A DNA stretch of 64,000 nucleotides from Bacteroides pyogenes DSM 20611 = JCM 6294 (GCF_000428105.1 NZ_KE386623.1:134670-198669), one strand, 5' to 3'. Positions 35,301-43,519 are shown, counted from the first letter of the stretch. Program-made: numbers and translations. Notes: generated by a model not told the origin, from the sequence alone.

Positions 35301-35875
35301 GGGTTCATAGAAAAATCGCAGATGGAGGTGATATGAATCAGATGATGGATTTTATTGATGATCGCCTCAATAAAGAGAAAGGGAAAACGGGTGGAAACAA
35401 AGGCTTACCACAATTGGTAAACAACATGGAGGATTTCTTCACAGGAAAAGCCCCTTGGAAGGAGTATTATGGGAAAGGAAAGGTAATAGTACACCCAATA
35501 ATTGTTATTAATAGTCGATTATTTGGCGTGCGTGGGATTAACTATATAATGCAGCATCAGTTGCACAAGCGAATACTTGAAAGTGAGATTCTGCGAGAAC
35601 ATATTGATGAAATTGGAGATTTGCTGGTAGTAGATTATGACATGATGATATTAGTTACGTCGTGGTCGTATAAGGACTTTCGGAAATTCCATAATCTTCT
35701 GTATGGTTACCAAACTTATATAAGAAAAGGACGAGACATTGTAACACGATGTACTTCCTTTCGGTATTATGTGATGAATAAATGGGAATTGGAGATGACC
35801 GAGAAAGACAAAAAGAAGTTTGGACATGCTTACAAGGAAGTGATTAAAGTTATGTTTGGAATGAAAAATATATAA
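32321..35875 (+). CDS. Large unrecognised protein with two PD-(D/E)XK nuclease-like cores
   Basis: 1184 residues, no signal peptide or membrane segment. It is a tandem duplication. Copy 1 holds SPPDFYIRDGKNVILFECKD (D388, E401, K403) and copy 2 SAPDIAIKTRHHLFMFEYKD (D976, E989, K991); each has the PD-x13-ExK spacing of PD-(D/E)XK nucleases. Other segments match in the same order: HEYAVIDVSFMIYRMFDGLYF / EEYLIVSQPYYTHLLFDGFWW, EFSEKTILVNCLKEI / DFSEEKLFYELVKLM, GQLVRNAKRILEGEFAW / PQLVNNMEDFFTGKAPW, each about 590 residues apart. Both active sites look intact. No ATPase, helicase or sensor domain is recognised. It is A/T-rich, a lone cargo gene in the inner element, and follows a promoter-bearing leader like the one before the outer cargo. 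A nuclease-based defence role is inference from context; I know of no described system with this layout. Confidence 0.75.
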   Translation: MAIYNKGELTGIVGYKQLYPNGEMYPLEKLLAGLPRIWAIRLVSNMQNKLVGKPFYNPDFRDEKTTQIDVPRFFFGPNNLDQLLGAIHRYKAYFALETERKQQPMEYATGSETPLLLLKYIMAMPESDGSDNIAQLEKNLYTAFLIANEITLNRNQGESPYKQENDLELYLACLLMSRFAYNDFINQESDINELVRNQNIRTVKFFNFVSQHPQLKDLYDEFLKVYGLTSWKYYLRTYWSILALARDKTGVINFERLRDEEELLSEQIVDRDSIDIHEVIPLEDNVDYQTFREKPFIKIAPHEYAVIDVSFMIYRMFDGLYFIFNDLWKCKYPDNMQGFNTIFTTEFSEKTILVNCLKEITNTHGWFSLADDECRNVVPQKKLSSPPDFYIRDGKNVILFECKDVKIPKEVKAEGTMQILLNEVDKDFVGYLDTKKNKWRYKGVGQLVRNAKRILEGEFAWDKNIDRDSRIFMVLVLADARQVDAGWKNYLQRKMREECTRQGIDYERICPLILMDLGTLTLYKGNFKKDGFLKYFTRYYKQTTFDLATINIGDMMTNVMNQTMSFSRYMAGERLLDGEELRIDIMSAITKQPELLGHHSYVTKTVEYADLFNGQVEDLETYLTGINKRWLIEGVVHMISVDCFDSFSMEAKHGLLVMFQNYRERSEVEQLFRRLKALEEKFDSTWLTLINHRALYRLLIKVLRLPNEREGIGESFEAYEALLKAILLENSMEMQREKEILVRIDGDTDIRDAKIIMQQDVLNIDLFGENKKELEKAQILKFVALTKFGKEHKEVGEAIRRVVNNYGFQNEFSYILLAQMPLAVYHDKKNFKEGLYCVHRQDYKQTNALRLWDEFTTYIADKCIDIWDVNKMDTIFAEQELLDNTCFRKYPVLKMSEEEYLIVSQPYYTHLLFDGFWWSVKEELKLVYSEKTIMNLLTKDFSEEKLFYELVKLMIGDKRIQIYNKHCFAAQQSAPDIAIKTRHHLFMFEYKDMRVHRKIADGGDMNQMMDFIDDRLNKEKGKTGGNKGLPQLVNNMEDFFTGKAPWKEYYGKGKVIVHPIIVINSRLFGVRGINYIMQHQLHKRILESEILREHIDEIGDLLVVDYDMMILVTSWSYKDFRKFHNLLYGYQTYIRKGRDIVTRCTSFRYYVMNKWELEMTEKDKKKFGHAYKEVIKVMFGMKNI

Positions 35876-35876
35876 A

Positions 35877-35963
35877 ATGAATGAGATGATTCTGAGCAGG
35901 CACATAGAACTCCTTAATCTTTTCAATGGCAAGGACTTTTGGAGATACATAAAAATATCGTGA
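35877..35963 (+). CDS. 28-residue frame directly after the double-nuclease gene
   Basis: ATG at 35877, one base after the preceding stop, reads MNEMILSRHIELLNLFNGKD then FWRYIKIS and a stop. The tight spacing and protein-like composition suggest the beginning of a second, coupled gene that was cut by a deletion. It may equally be chance. Confidence 0.3.
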   Translation: MNEMILSRHIELLNLFNGKDFWRYIKIS

Positions 35964-36039
35964 CTCTAGATATGAGAGATAATGTTGATTTCATAGATAT
36001 GAAACATAAAGAATAGTTGAATGGAGGAATTAGCTTTTT

Positions 36040-36078
36040 GTTACTTTTGAGTCGTCTCAACTCACTGTCAAAAGTAAC
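36040..36078. terminator. Inverted repeat downstream of the double-nuclease gene
   Basis: GTTACTTTTGA (36040-36050) pairs perfectly with TCAAAAGTAAC (36068-36078); GAGT/ACTC extends pairing inside the loop. No clear T-run follows, so it is a weak terminator or a binding site. Confidence 0.45.
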
Positions 36079-36587
36079 GAGGTGCTTTTCATTGGGGGAC
36101 TTTTGCTCCTCTCTTTGTCCGCCCAGAGCTCACGAAAGAAAAGAGCAGTCGACAAATCTTCCGACCGCTTTACTCCGTCTGTTCTTCTTAAACGGTTATC
36201 TGTCCCGTCCTTACTTCGGAAAAAATCATCTTGTCTGATTTTATGCGGATTCCAGAGGTGAGGGAGTTTGAGTTTCAACTTTTCTTTTTCCCTGCTTCTC
36301 GCATATCCAACATTTTTTTTATGCGTCTTTCCGTCGGGTCGGTCGTTTTCGTTTCAGTGGCGTAAAAAGGTCGGGCTTAGGACAAACAAGGTTTTACGGC
36401 GAGAATACTACCTGCAATGAAATGGAAGTGTGGAGATTGTCTTCTAAACGGCTTGCCGCTCCGACCTTTTTTGTCCGTAAAAGCCCGGAACTACCTTTGC
36501 CGCTGACAACAAACAACCGATCCCGACATGATATATGGGCATAAGTGGAGGATGTGCAGACAGAGAAACTAGGCGAAAACAGAAAAC

Positions 36588-36613
36588 GCAGTCTCCGGAG
36601 ACTGCATTTTATC
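36588..36613. terminator. Perfect palindrome near the right end of the inner element
   Basis: GCAGTCTCCGGAGACTGC (36588-36605) followed by ATTTTAT. It may end transcription at the element border. The stretch 35964-36806 otherwise shows no convincing gene; a TATCTTTG promoter-like box is at about 36710-36717 on the plus strand. Confidence 0.55.
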
Positions 36614-36806
36614 ATAAGAATAGAATACCCGAAAAACAAAAAGCAGCCCCAATGGACAGCTTTACGAAAATAACTCAGAGAAAATTCTTTTTTCTCACGA
36701 CATACTCTTATCTTTGTAACTGACAAAGTGGTTCTTTGAAATGGCAAAATGAGGTAGAGTGTAGAAGCTCACTGGTTTCCTTATCGTTACCATCCCTTAT
36801 TGATAA

Positions 36807-37868
36807 TCAAACTAATCTACTGGTTATTTGATATTTACGAATTTCTCTATGCTTTCCGACATGCCAAGTCAGCGGAGTGCGAATGCCACAAGCCCAACCA
36901 ACGGCTTTAAGGTGGGTGGATAGTTTGCCTTTGCTCATTGTGTCAGGGAATATCTTATAATCCCCCTTGCTTTTCTCCTTTGTGTAAAGCGAAAGAATCT
37001 GCTCCGCTATCGGATGCAGGGGTATCAAACTCTCCACCTCCGTTTTCTGTCTTGCTTTGCGGATATACCGCTTCCCCTCGCTATTCGTTTCGATTTGCGA
37101 AACTCGCAGGCTCTGCAAGTCGGCAAAAGCCAAGCCCGTAAAGACGGAGAAAAGAAACATTCTTCGGCTTAGTTCCGCCCCTTCCTCTTGCAACGGGAAT
37201 GCCAAGAGCATTGCCACCTCCCCCTTGCTCAGGAAACGAGGTTTGCGCTCTACGGCTTCATACTTCGCCCCCTCGAATGGATTAAAGTGGATTGTTCCCT
37301 GACTGACGGCTCGGTACATCAATCGGCTCAACCAGCATAAATGTCTGTTTGTCGTTGCAGGGGCATAACCCTCCTTCTTCAAATAGAAACGATAATCATC
37401 AAAGAAGTCCATCGTGAGAGCTGTTAGGGGAATATCCACCTCGCTACGACTTCGCACAAAGGCGTTGAGTTGTCTGTCGGAACTTCGATTGTTGCTGTAC
37501 GTTCCCTCACTCTTGCTTTCTCGTTGGGCTTTGAGTTCTTCTGTACTAAGGGCAAGAAGTGTTGTCGGAGTTCTCCCGATGCCTTGCAAGTAGTTCTTCA
37601 GAAGCTCGGCACTGACCGCTCCATATTTGTAGAGCAAGGTGTTGTACCCTTGTTCGATTTCTTCCCGAAAGGTTTGCAGGCGTTGGTTGGTCTTCTTGTC
37701 CGTTGTCTCCCCTCGCTTCACGCTCCAATCGTGGGGAGTGGTGCTTTCGCCTGTGGTTATCACCACGTTCGCTCCGTCTATGGTGATACGGCAAAGGATT
37801 GCCGTTGTGCCGTCCGCCTTGGTCTTGTTCTTATTGATATAGAATAGGATTTTGAATGTACTGCGCAT
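36807..37868 (-). pseudogene. Outer element integrase 2, truncated by the inner element
   Basis: 353 residues in the open frame. MRSTFKILFYINKNKTKADG opens a normal tandem-integrase protein; the core-binding and early catalytic domains are present (FSVFTGLAFADLQSLRVSQI, ESLIPLHPIAEQIL). At LTWHVGKH the homology stops, the catalytic Arg of HxxRH is Lys, and the last residues come from the inner element. The nucleophile Tyr is missing; it survives in the remnant at 12989-13155. Without a functional second recombinase the outer element is probably locked unless the inner one leaves precisely. Confidence 0.9.
36847..36863. other. Right attachment site of the inner element
   Basis: CTATGCTTTCCGACATG, 15 of 17 identical to 13131-13147. 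On the minus strand it encodes HVGKH, after which the outer integrase frame continues into inner-element sequence (REIRKYQITSRLV) and a stop. Confidence 0.8.
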
Positions 37869-37873
37869 AAGTT

Positions 37874-39103
37874 TTACAAGGTTAAGGTTAGGTTTTCAGT
37901 GAAAGAGAGAAACCGCTCGAACTCATCGAAGAGTTTCTTTGGGGTAACGTGGGCATATCGCTCGGTCGTTTGGATGCTACTATGCCCCAACATTCGGCTC
38001 ACCGTTTCGATGGGAACGCCACGTTCCAAGGTAATCAAGGTAGCAAAAGTGTGGCGACCGACGTGTGCCGAAAGGGGAATGGAGATACCCGCCCGAAGTT
38101 GCAGGGCTTTGAGCTGAACGAGATAAGCTGAATAAGTAATAGGCGCAAAAATAGTGTTGCGCTCCTCCGATTGATACCGCTCTATCATACGAACCGCTTC
38201 GGATAGGAGCTTCACTCGGCAAAGCATATCGGTCTTTTGCCTGCGAAACTTCAGCCACAACGCCCCTTCATCATCCGTAAAGAGGTGTTCCCGATTTAGG
38301 GCGACCATATCGCAATAGGCAACACCCGTATAACAGGAGAAGAGAAAGAGATTACGGGCGGTTTCCAGCTTCACTTCATACGGCTCAAAGGTCAATCCCA
38401 GCAACTTATCCAACGAAGCCCTATCCAAGGCACGAGGTTGTTTGTTCTCTCCTCGCTCTGTCTCTACGTGAGCAAATAGTTGTCGCTCTGTCAAGCCCTC
38501 ACGATATGCCAAACGGCAGACTTTCTTCACCGCCAAAGCCATCTTGCGATAATAACCTTGTGAATGTCCCAGCTTTCCAACAGAGTAGTGTCGCAAGCAT
38601 TCCAAGAAATCTTCTTCAAGCTGACCAAAAGAAATGTCTGTCGTGTGGAACTTCTCCCCTATAAAGGCTTGCAGATGCTTGCGAATAGTATAGTAACTGT
38701 TTAAAGTTGTTGCCGTTATCTCGATTCCCACCTTTTGCCTCATCTCTTCGACCATTTGGTCGTATCGTTCCAAAAAGGTGATTTGAGTTTGCATACTTCC
38801 TTGAAACAGCTCTTTGATGTCTGTGGCCGTAAATGCCACACCACGGTTGCAAAGGATTTGATAAGCCGACTGCACCGAGAGAAGCAGACGTTCCAACTTG
38901 CCGTTCGTTGCCACAGCTTCACGGCTCTTGCCATTCAATCTGCTCTCACGAGCGTTCCACAAATCGGGGTCGCATGAAATCTTGCAACTGAACTGCGCCA
39001 TGGTTCGCCCGTATGTTATTCGTCCCATTATCGGAGCTTGCCCCGACTTGTCCAATCCGCTCTTTTTAAGGTAGAGCAAAACCTTCATTTTGTCTGTTTG
39101 CAT
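37874..39103 (-). CDS. Outer element integrase 1 (tyrosine recombinase)
   Basis: About 409 residues; MKVLLYLKKSGLDKSGQAPI at the N-terminus (first Met at 39103, alternative at 39088). It is a paralogue of the inner integrase 1. Catalytic region: FSCYTGVAYCDMVALNREHL, PLSAHVGRHTFATLITLERG with HxxRH, and LGHSSIQTTERYAHVTPKK with the Tyr. Intact. Five bases separate its stop from the truncated integrase 2. Upstream, on its own strand, is a TAACTTTG promoter box (about 39121-39130). Confidence 0.9.
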   Translation of the reverse strand: MQTDKMKVLLYLKKSGLDKSGQAPIMGRITYGRTMAQFSCKISCDPDLWNARESRLNGKSREAVATNGKLERLLLSVQSAYQILCNRGVAFTATDIKELFQGSMQTQITFLERYDQMVEEMRQKVGIEITATTLNSYYTIRKHLQAFIGEKFHTTDISFGQLEEDFLECLRHYSVGKLGHSQGYYRKMALAVKKVCRLAYREGLTERQLFAHVETERGENKQPRALDRASLDKLLGLTFEPYEVKLETARNLFLFSCYTGVAYCDMVALNREHLFTDDEGALWLKFRRQKTDMLCRVKLLSEAVRMIERYQSEERNTIFAPITYSAYLVQLKALQLRAGISIPLSAHVGRHTFATLITLERGVPIETVSRMLGHSSIQTTERYAHVTPKKLFDEFERFLSFTENLTLTL

Positions 39104-39205
39104 ACGCTTCTGTTTTTATGGGCAAAGTTACCCGTTATCGAAGCGTTTTCAGCTATGCAAAACATTGTGTATCAAAGCATAAGCACCATAATTACAGAAA
39201 GATAA

Positions 39206-39284
39206 GTTACCGAAAAGCCTTCCGTCAGTTACCGTCTTCTACCTCTTCGTTACCATTCAAGGAATAGACTAACGATTTGGTAAC
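39206..39284. repeat. Probable integrase arm sites of the outer element
   Basis: GTTACC at 39206, 39228 and 39249 (spaced 22 and 21 bases, on one face of the helix) and GGTAAC at 39279. They lie between integrase 1 and the presumed right end, as the GGTAAC boxes do in the inner element. The 405-base gap 39104-39509 has no gene. Confidence 0.45.
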
Positions 39285-39429
39285 GGAACTTCTGCACAAA
39301 TCCACGCTTTCTGCACTTTTATCCTCTGTGTAGAACATAGAGAAATACTGCAAATCCCTCTCATTTCCATTTACTTACCTCTCATCTACAACCTAATACC
39401 CTTTCCGAAGATAGTTCCTCGACGGAAAA

Positions 39430-39443
39430 AAAAGTTTCCCCAG
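39430..39443. repeat. AAAAGTTTCCCCAG repeat, possible attR of the outer element
   Basis: Exact copy of 275-288 at the left end. It also forms a small inverted repeat TTTCCC/GGGAAA with the following bases. Beyond it lie only about 65 bases before the end of nadE, so the chromosome resumes here. Confidence 0.45.
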
Positions 39444-39509
39444 TGGGAAAAAACTGAAACTTCCGATAATTGGTTTATAAGTGCCACAGCCTACCGGATT
39501 CGGTACGCT

Positions 39510-41441
39510 TTAAAGCTTTTCAAACTCCACATCTTTCAGCCAGATTGAGGCGCTTGCGTCGCTGGGCATCCGCCAGTCGCCGCGCGGACTCAGTGAGATG
39601 CTTCCCACTTTAGGCCCGTCGGGCATGCAAGAACGTTTGAACTGTTGACTGAAGAAACGGCGCAGGAAGATGGAAAGCCATTTCCTGACAGTCGGTTCGT
39701 CGTAGCTGTCCTTGAACGCCATTGTTGCCAGATAGAAAATCTTCGAAGGGCGGAAGCCGAAACGCATGAAGTAATAAAGGAAAAAATCGTGCAGTTCGTA
39801 AGGGCCTACCAAGTCTTCCGTCTTTTGGCTGATTTCTCCGTTCGCATCCGCCGGAATCAATTCGGGGCTGATGGGCGTATCCGCAATATCGAGGAGGGTA
39901 GTCTGCGCAGTCGCTTCCATCTCGTTTTCGGCCACCCATTGTACCAGGTATTTTACCAACGTCTTCGGGATGCTTGCATTGACGCTGTACATCGACATGT
40001 GGTCGCCGTTGTATGTAGCCCATCCCAGTGCCAGCTCAGACAAGTCGCCCGTCCCTATCACTATTCCGTTCGTTTGGTTGGCTACGTCCATCAAAATCTG
40101 TGTACGTTCGCGTGCTTGGGCATTCTCATACGTTGTGTCGTGTACACGAATGTCATGTCCGATATCTTTGAAATGTTGGATGCAGGCCTCTTTGATGCTG
40201 ATTTCCCGAATCGACACCTCCGATGAGCGCATCAGCTCGATGGCGTTGTGGTAAGTGCGGTCGGTTGTTCCGAATCCGGGCATCGTGATTCCGATAATCC
40301 CTTTGCGCGGAAGCTTCAGCTTGTCGAAAGCTTTTATGCAGACAAGCAGTGCCAATGTGGAATCGAGTCCGCCGGATATGCCGACAACCACCTGCTTCGC
40401 CCCGATATGTACCAACCGTTGCGCCAGCCCCGCTACCTGAATGGAGAAAATCTCCCGGCAACGATCGTCCAGTTCGGATCCCTTGGGCACGAACGGGTGC
40501 GGGTCGAACTCCCGAGTCAATATCAGTTCCTTGCTGTTTACGAGTTCGGTAGGAATTAAAACAGCTTTGCGCCCTTCCAAATTCGCCTGATTGGCGGCGA
40601 AAGTCGTATTCACTCTTCGTTCCGCCCGTATGCGTTCCACATCGATTTCACTGATTATCAACTGTTCTTCCATGCTGAATCGTTCGCTTTGCGCCAGAAG
40701 GGAACCGTTCTCGTAAATCATTCCGTTACCGGCGAAAACGATGTCGGTGGTAGATTCGCCGAATCCGCAGGATGAAAACACGTATCCTGCGATGCAACGC
40801 GCCGATTGCTGGCTGATGAGTGAACAAAGGTACCGATGCTTTCCGATGCTTTCGTTATCGGCAGATAAGTTGAATAAAATCTCTGCGCCTTGCAATGCGA
40901 GCGAAGAGCTGGGCGGTATCGCCGACCAAAGGTCTTCACATATCTCTATGGCGAATTTGACATTCGATGTTTCGAAAATCAGGTTAGAACCGATGGAAAT
41001 AGTCTGTCCGCAAAGCCGTACGCTCTCTTCACTGAGTTGAGCGGCCGAAGTAAACCAGCGTTGCTCATAAAATTCCTTATAATTGGGAAGATAAGTTTTA
41101 GCCGCTACGCCCAGTATTTTCCCTCTCTGAATCACTACGGCCGCATTGATTACCGTTGAGTCGGCAACAACCGGCATCCCCACGATAGCGATAATGTCGA
41201 GCTGGCGGGTGTTGCTCAAAATTTGCATAAGCCTGCGCTCGGCTTCTTCAAGCAGAAGCTGCTGCCCCAACAAATCGCCGCAGGTATATCCCGTGACGCT
41301 CAATTCCGGAAATGCGATTATTTCTACTCCTTTGCCTTCGGCTATGGCAATCAGGCCTTTAATTCTTTCCGCATTGAATTTGCAGTCGCCCACTTTCACC
41401 TGTGGAATAGCTGCGGCTACTTTAACGAATCCGTAGTTCAT
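39510..41441 (-). CDS. nadE: Glutamine-dependent NAD+ synthetase
   Basis: 643 residues, the normal length of the two-domain enzyme. The N-terminal nitrilase-like glutaminase domain shows the Glu in IAFPELSVTGYTCGDLL and the Cys in FAIEICEDLWSAIPPSS; the C-terminal synthetase domain has the ATP P-loop VVGISGGLDSTLALLV and GTGDLSELALGWATYNGDHM. It converts deamido-NAD+ to NAD+ using glutamine. Chromosomal gene flanking the mobile region; its 3' end faces the element. Confidence 0.95.
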   Translation of the reverse strand: MNYGFVKVAAAIPQVKVGDCKFNAERIKGLIAIAEGKGVEIIAFPELSVTGYTCGDLLGQQLLLEEAERRLMQILSNTRQLDIIAIVGMPVVADSTVINAAVVIQRGKILGVAAKTYLPNYKEFYEQRWFTSAAQLSEESVRLCGQTISIGSNLIFETSNVKFAIEICEDLWSAIPPSSSLALQGAEILFNLSADNESIGKHRYLCSLISQQSARCIAGYVFSSCGFGESTTDIVFAGNGMIYENGSLLAQSERFSMEEQLIISEIDVERIRAERRVNTTFAANQANLEGRKAVLIPTELVNSKELILTREFDPHPFVPKGSELDDRCREIFSIQVAGLAQRLVHIGAKQVVVGISGGLDSTLALLVCIKAFDKLKLPRKGIIGITMPGFGTTDRTYHNAIELMRSSEVSIREISIKEACIQHFKDIGHDIRVHDTTYENAQARERTQILMDVANQTNGIVIGTGDLSELALGWATYNGDHMSMYSVNASIPKTLVKYLVQWVAENEMEATAQTTLLDIADTPISPELIPADANGEISQKTEDLVGPYELHDFFLYYFMRFGFRPSKIFYLATMAFKDSYDEPTVRKWLSIFLRRFFSQQFKRSCMPDGPKVGSISLSPRGDWRMPSDASASIWLKDVEFEKL

Positions 41442-41522
41442 CTTCTTCTTTTTTTAGATACTCATGCAAAAATAGGAAATAGTTTCGCCCAACCGAAGTA
41501 TTATCGAAAAAAACTGGATTCG

Positions 41523-41584
41523 TTTGCAAATAAACCAAAGATTTTCTATATTTGCATCAAATTAATAATTGTAATAAATACAAT
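41523..41584 (+). promoter_or_regulatory. Promoter and Fur/PerR-like box of the regulator-rubrerythrin operon
   Basis: TTTG (41523-41526), 20 bases, TATATTTG (41547-41554) is an excellent Bacteroidetes promoter. Just downstream ATTGTA (41568-41573)/TACAAT (41579-41584) forms an inverted repeat like a Fur/PerR box, 18 bases before the ATG, suggesting autoregulation. Confidence 0.7.
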
Positions 41585-41601
41585 TCTGTAAAGAGAAGAA
41601 G

Positions 41602-42018
41602 ATGATGAGAGCATACGACCGATTGCTGGCGCATAACATAAAGCCTTCCATGCAGCGTATCGCCATTATGGAATATCTGATAGAGCATCGAACGCACCCT
41701 TCGGCTGATGAAATATATACAGCCTTGTCTCCTTCTATGCCTACATTATCGAAAACCACAGTCTATAACACTTTGAAACTGTTTTCGGAGCAGGGGGCTA
41801 CATTGATGCTTACGATTGATGACCGGAATACGAATTTCGATGCCGACACTTCGCCTCACGCCCACTTCCTTTGCAAAAAATGCGGGCAGATTTACGATCT
41901 GGATTGTCCCGATTTTATGAAAGAATCGGAAAGTCGGGCAATAGACGAGCATCAGGCAATGGAAGTCCACCTTTATTATAAAGGTATATGTAAGAATTGC
42001 TTAAGAAAAGATATATAA
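41602..42018 (+). CDS. Fur-family regulator, probably PerR-like
   Basis: 138 residues: winged-helix DNA-binding half (KPSMQRIAIMEYLIEHRTHP, SADEIYTALSPSMPTLSKTT) and dimer half with metal ligands (SPHAHFLCKKCGQIYDL) and two CxxC zinc pairs (CKKC and CKNC near the end). The first ATG (41602) is followed by a second at 41605. It is placed 36 bases before a rubrerythrin gene, which points to peroxide sensing rather than iron; inference. Confidence 0.88.
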   Translation: MMRAYDRLLAHNIKPSMQRIAIMEYLIEHRTHPSADEIYTALSPSMPTLSKTTVYNTLKLFSEQGATLMLTIDDRNTNFDADTSPHAHFLCKKCGQIYDLDCPDFMKESESRAIDEHQAMEVHLYYKGICKNCLRKDI

Positions 42019-42054
42019 GCGTAATTGACTAATTAATTTAAAATTCTGAGAAAA

Positions 42055-42615
42055 ATGAAGAAATTTAGATGTACTGTTTGTGGCTACGTTCACGAAGGTG
42101 ATGCAGCTCCTGAGAAATGTCCCTTGTGTAAGGCGCCTGCCAGCAAATTTGTTGAAGTGGTAGAAACCGAAGGCGGTCCGTTGGCATTTGCAGACGAGCA
42201 CGTAATCGGTGTCGCAAAGGGATGCGATGAGGAAATGATTAAGGATTTGAACAATCACTTCATGGGCGAATGTACGGAAGTTGGTATGTATCTCGCAATG
42301 AGCCGTCAGGCCGACCGTGAAGGTTATCCTGAAATCGCAGACGCTTTCAAGCGTTATGCTTTTGAAGAAGCAGACCATGCTTCAAGATTCGCCGAACTTT
42401 TGGGCGACTGCGTATGGGATACCAAAACCAATCTTAAGAAACGTATGGAAGCCGAGCAAGGTGCATGTGAAGATAAGAAACGAATCGCTACCCGTGCCAA
42501 AGCTTTGAATTTGGATGCCATCCACGATACGGTACATGAGATGTGCAAGGACGAAGCCCGTCACGGTAAAGGTTTTGAAGGACTTTACAACCGTTATTTC
42601 GGTGATAAGAAATAA
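42055..42615 (+). CDS. Reverse rubrerythrin (peroxide-scavenging di-iron protein)
   Basis: 186 residues. The rubredoxin domain is at the N-terminus ([20 protein letters not shown], two CxxC pairs), reversed compared with classical rubrerythrin. The four-helix di-iron domain follows ([56 protein letters not shown]) with the ExxH ligands. It reduces hydrogen peroxide in anaerobes. Same operon as the PerR-like gene; a strong terminator follows. Confidence 0.92.
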   Translation: MKKFRCTVCGYVHEGDAAPEKCPLCKAPASKFVEVVETEGGPLAFADEHVIGVAKGCDEEMIKDLNNHFMGECTEVGMYLAMSRQADREGYPEIADAFKRYAFEEADHASRFAELLGDCVWDTKTNLKKRMEAEQGACEDKKRIATRAKALNLDAIHDTVHEMCKDEARHGKGFEGLYNRYFGDKK

Positions 42616-42668
42616 TCAGCTTTATAAGAGACTTTAAAGAGACTGTCTGACAAGTTCTCAGTTAACAA

Positions 42669-42720
42669 TTTCACCTCCGCTCCGGATTATAATCTTGGCG
42701 GAGGTGAAATTTTATTTTCG
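42669..42720 (+). terminator. Terminator after rubrerythrin
   Basis: A 12-bp stem TTTCACCTCCGC (42669-42680)/GCGGAGGTGAAA (42698-42709) followed by TTTTATTTT. Confidence 0.9.
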
Positions 42721-42839
42721 AGAATTGGCCGGACATTTTTTATGTTGGCTTTAAACGTGCTTAGTATATTTTTATGGAGTGTGTTTATAAATAGATTTTT
42801 TCGGTTATATTTGTCTGTCAACCATAAAATAGTACGATC

Positions 42840-43478
42840 ATGAGAAAATTACAGCTGTTTTTGTTGGGTTCGGTGTTTTCTCTTGCGGCGGCTTTTGCTG
42901 CCGATAAGGTGATTGAACTCCCTAAGCCGAACCTGAACCGTGGAGGTACGGTAATGAAAGCATTGTCCGAGCGTCAATCCACACGCGAGTATGCATCGAA
43001 AGCATTGAGTCTGTCCGATCTTTCCGATTTGCTGTGGGCGGCCAATGGAGTGAATCGTTCCGCTTCGGGCAAACGTACGGCGCCTTCGGCTATGAATAAG
43101 CAAGAAGTCGATATCTATGTGGTGTTGCCTCAAGGCAGTTATTTGTACGATGCCAAAAGTCACCGCCTGCATTTAGTGGCCGAAGGCGATCACCGCGGGG
43201 CGGTTGCCGCAGCACAGGATTTTGTAAAAGCGGCTCCGGTATCGTTGGTTTTGGTGAGCGATATCGCCCGTTTCGGAGATGCGGGCAATACGCGTTATCA
43301 ATTGATAGGGGCTATGGACGCAGGGATTGTTTCGCAAAATATTTCTGTGTTTTGCGCGGCGGCACATTTGGCTACTGTTCCTCGTGCCACAATGGATGAC
43401 GCCGCTTTGCAGAGGGTTTTAAAACTGCGAAAGGGGCAGATGCTGATGTTGAATCATCCGGTAGGATACTTCAAGTAA
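42840..43478 (+). CDS. Exported SagB-type nitroreductase family protein
   Basis: 212 residues with a signal peptide (LFLLGSVFSLAAAFAADK). The nitroreductase fold is shown by LSERQSTREYASKALSLSDL, SDLLWAANGVNR, TAPSAMNKQEVDIYVVLPQG, and GAMDAGIVSQNISVFCAAAHL. FMN-dependent, substrate unknown; secretion is characteristic of this Bacteroidetes subgroup. A TATATTTG -7 box lies at about 42803-42810. It converges with the thioredoxin genes. Confidence 0.82.
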   Translation: MRKLQLFLLGSVFSLAAAFAADKVIELPKPNLNRGGTVMKALSERQSTREYASKALSLSDLSDLLWAANGVNRSASGKRTAPSAMNKQEVDIYVVLPQGSYLYDAKSHRLHLVAEGDHRGAVAAAQDFVKAAPVSLVLVSDIARFGDAGNTRYQLIGAMDAGIVSQNISVFCAAAHLATVPRATMDDAALQRVLKLRKGQMLMLNHPVGYFK

Positions 43479-43519
43479 CCGGTTTGCTGTCTTCTTCATC
43501 GAAGATTCTGACAAAAGAA

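Noticed and set aside
36017-36747. Possible tra genes at the right end of the inner element
   Set aside because: Short frames on both strands have no recognisable transfer-protein sequence; only hairpins are supported.
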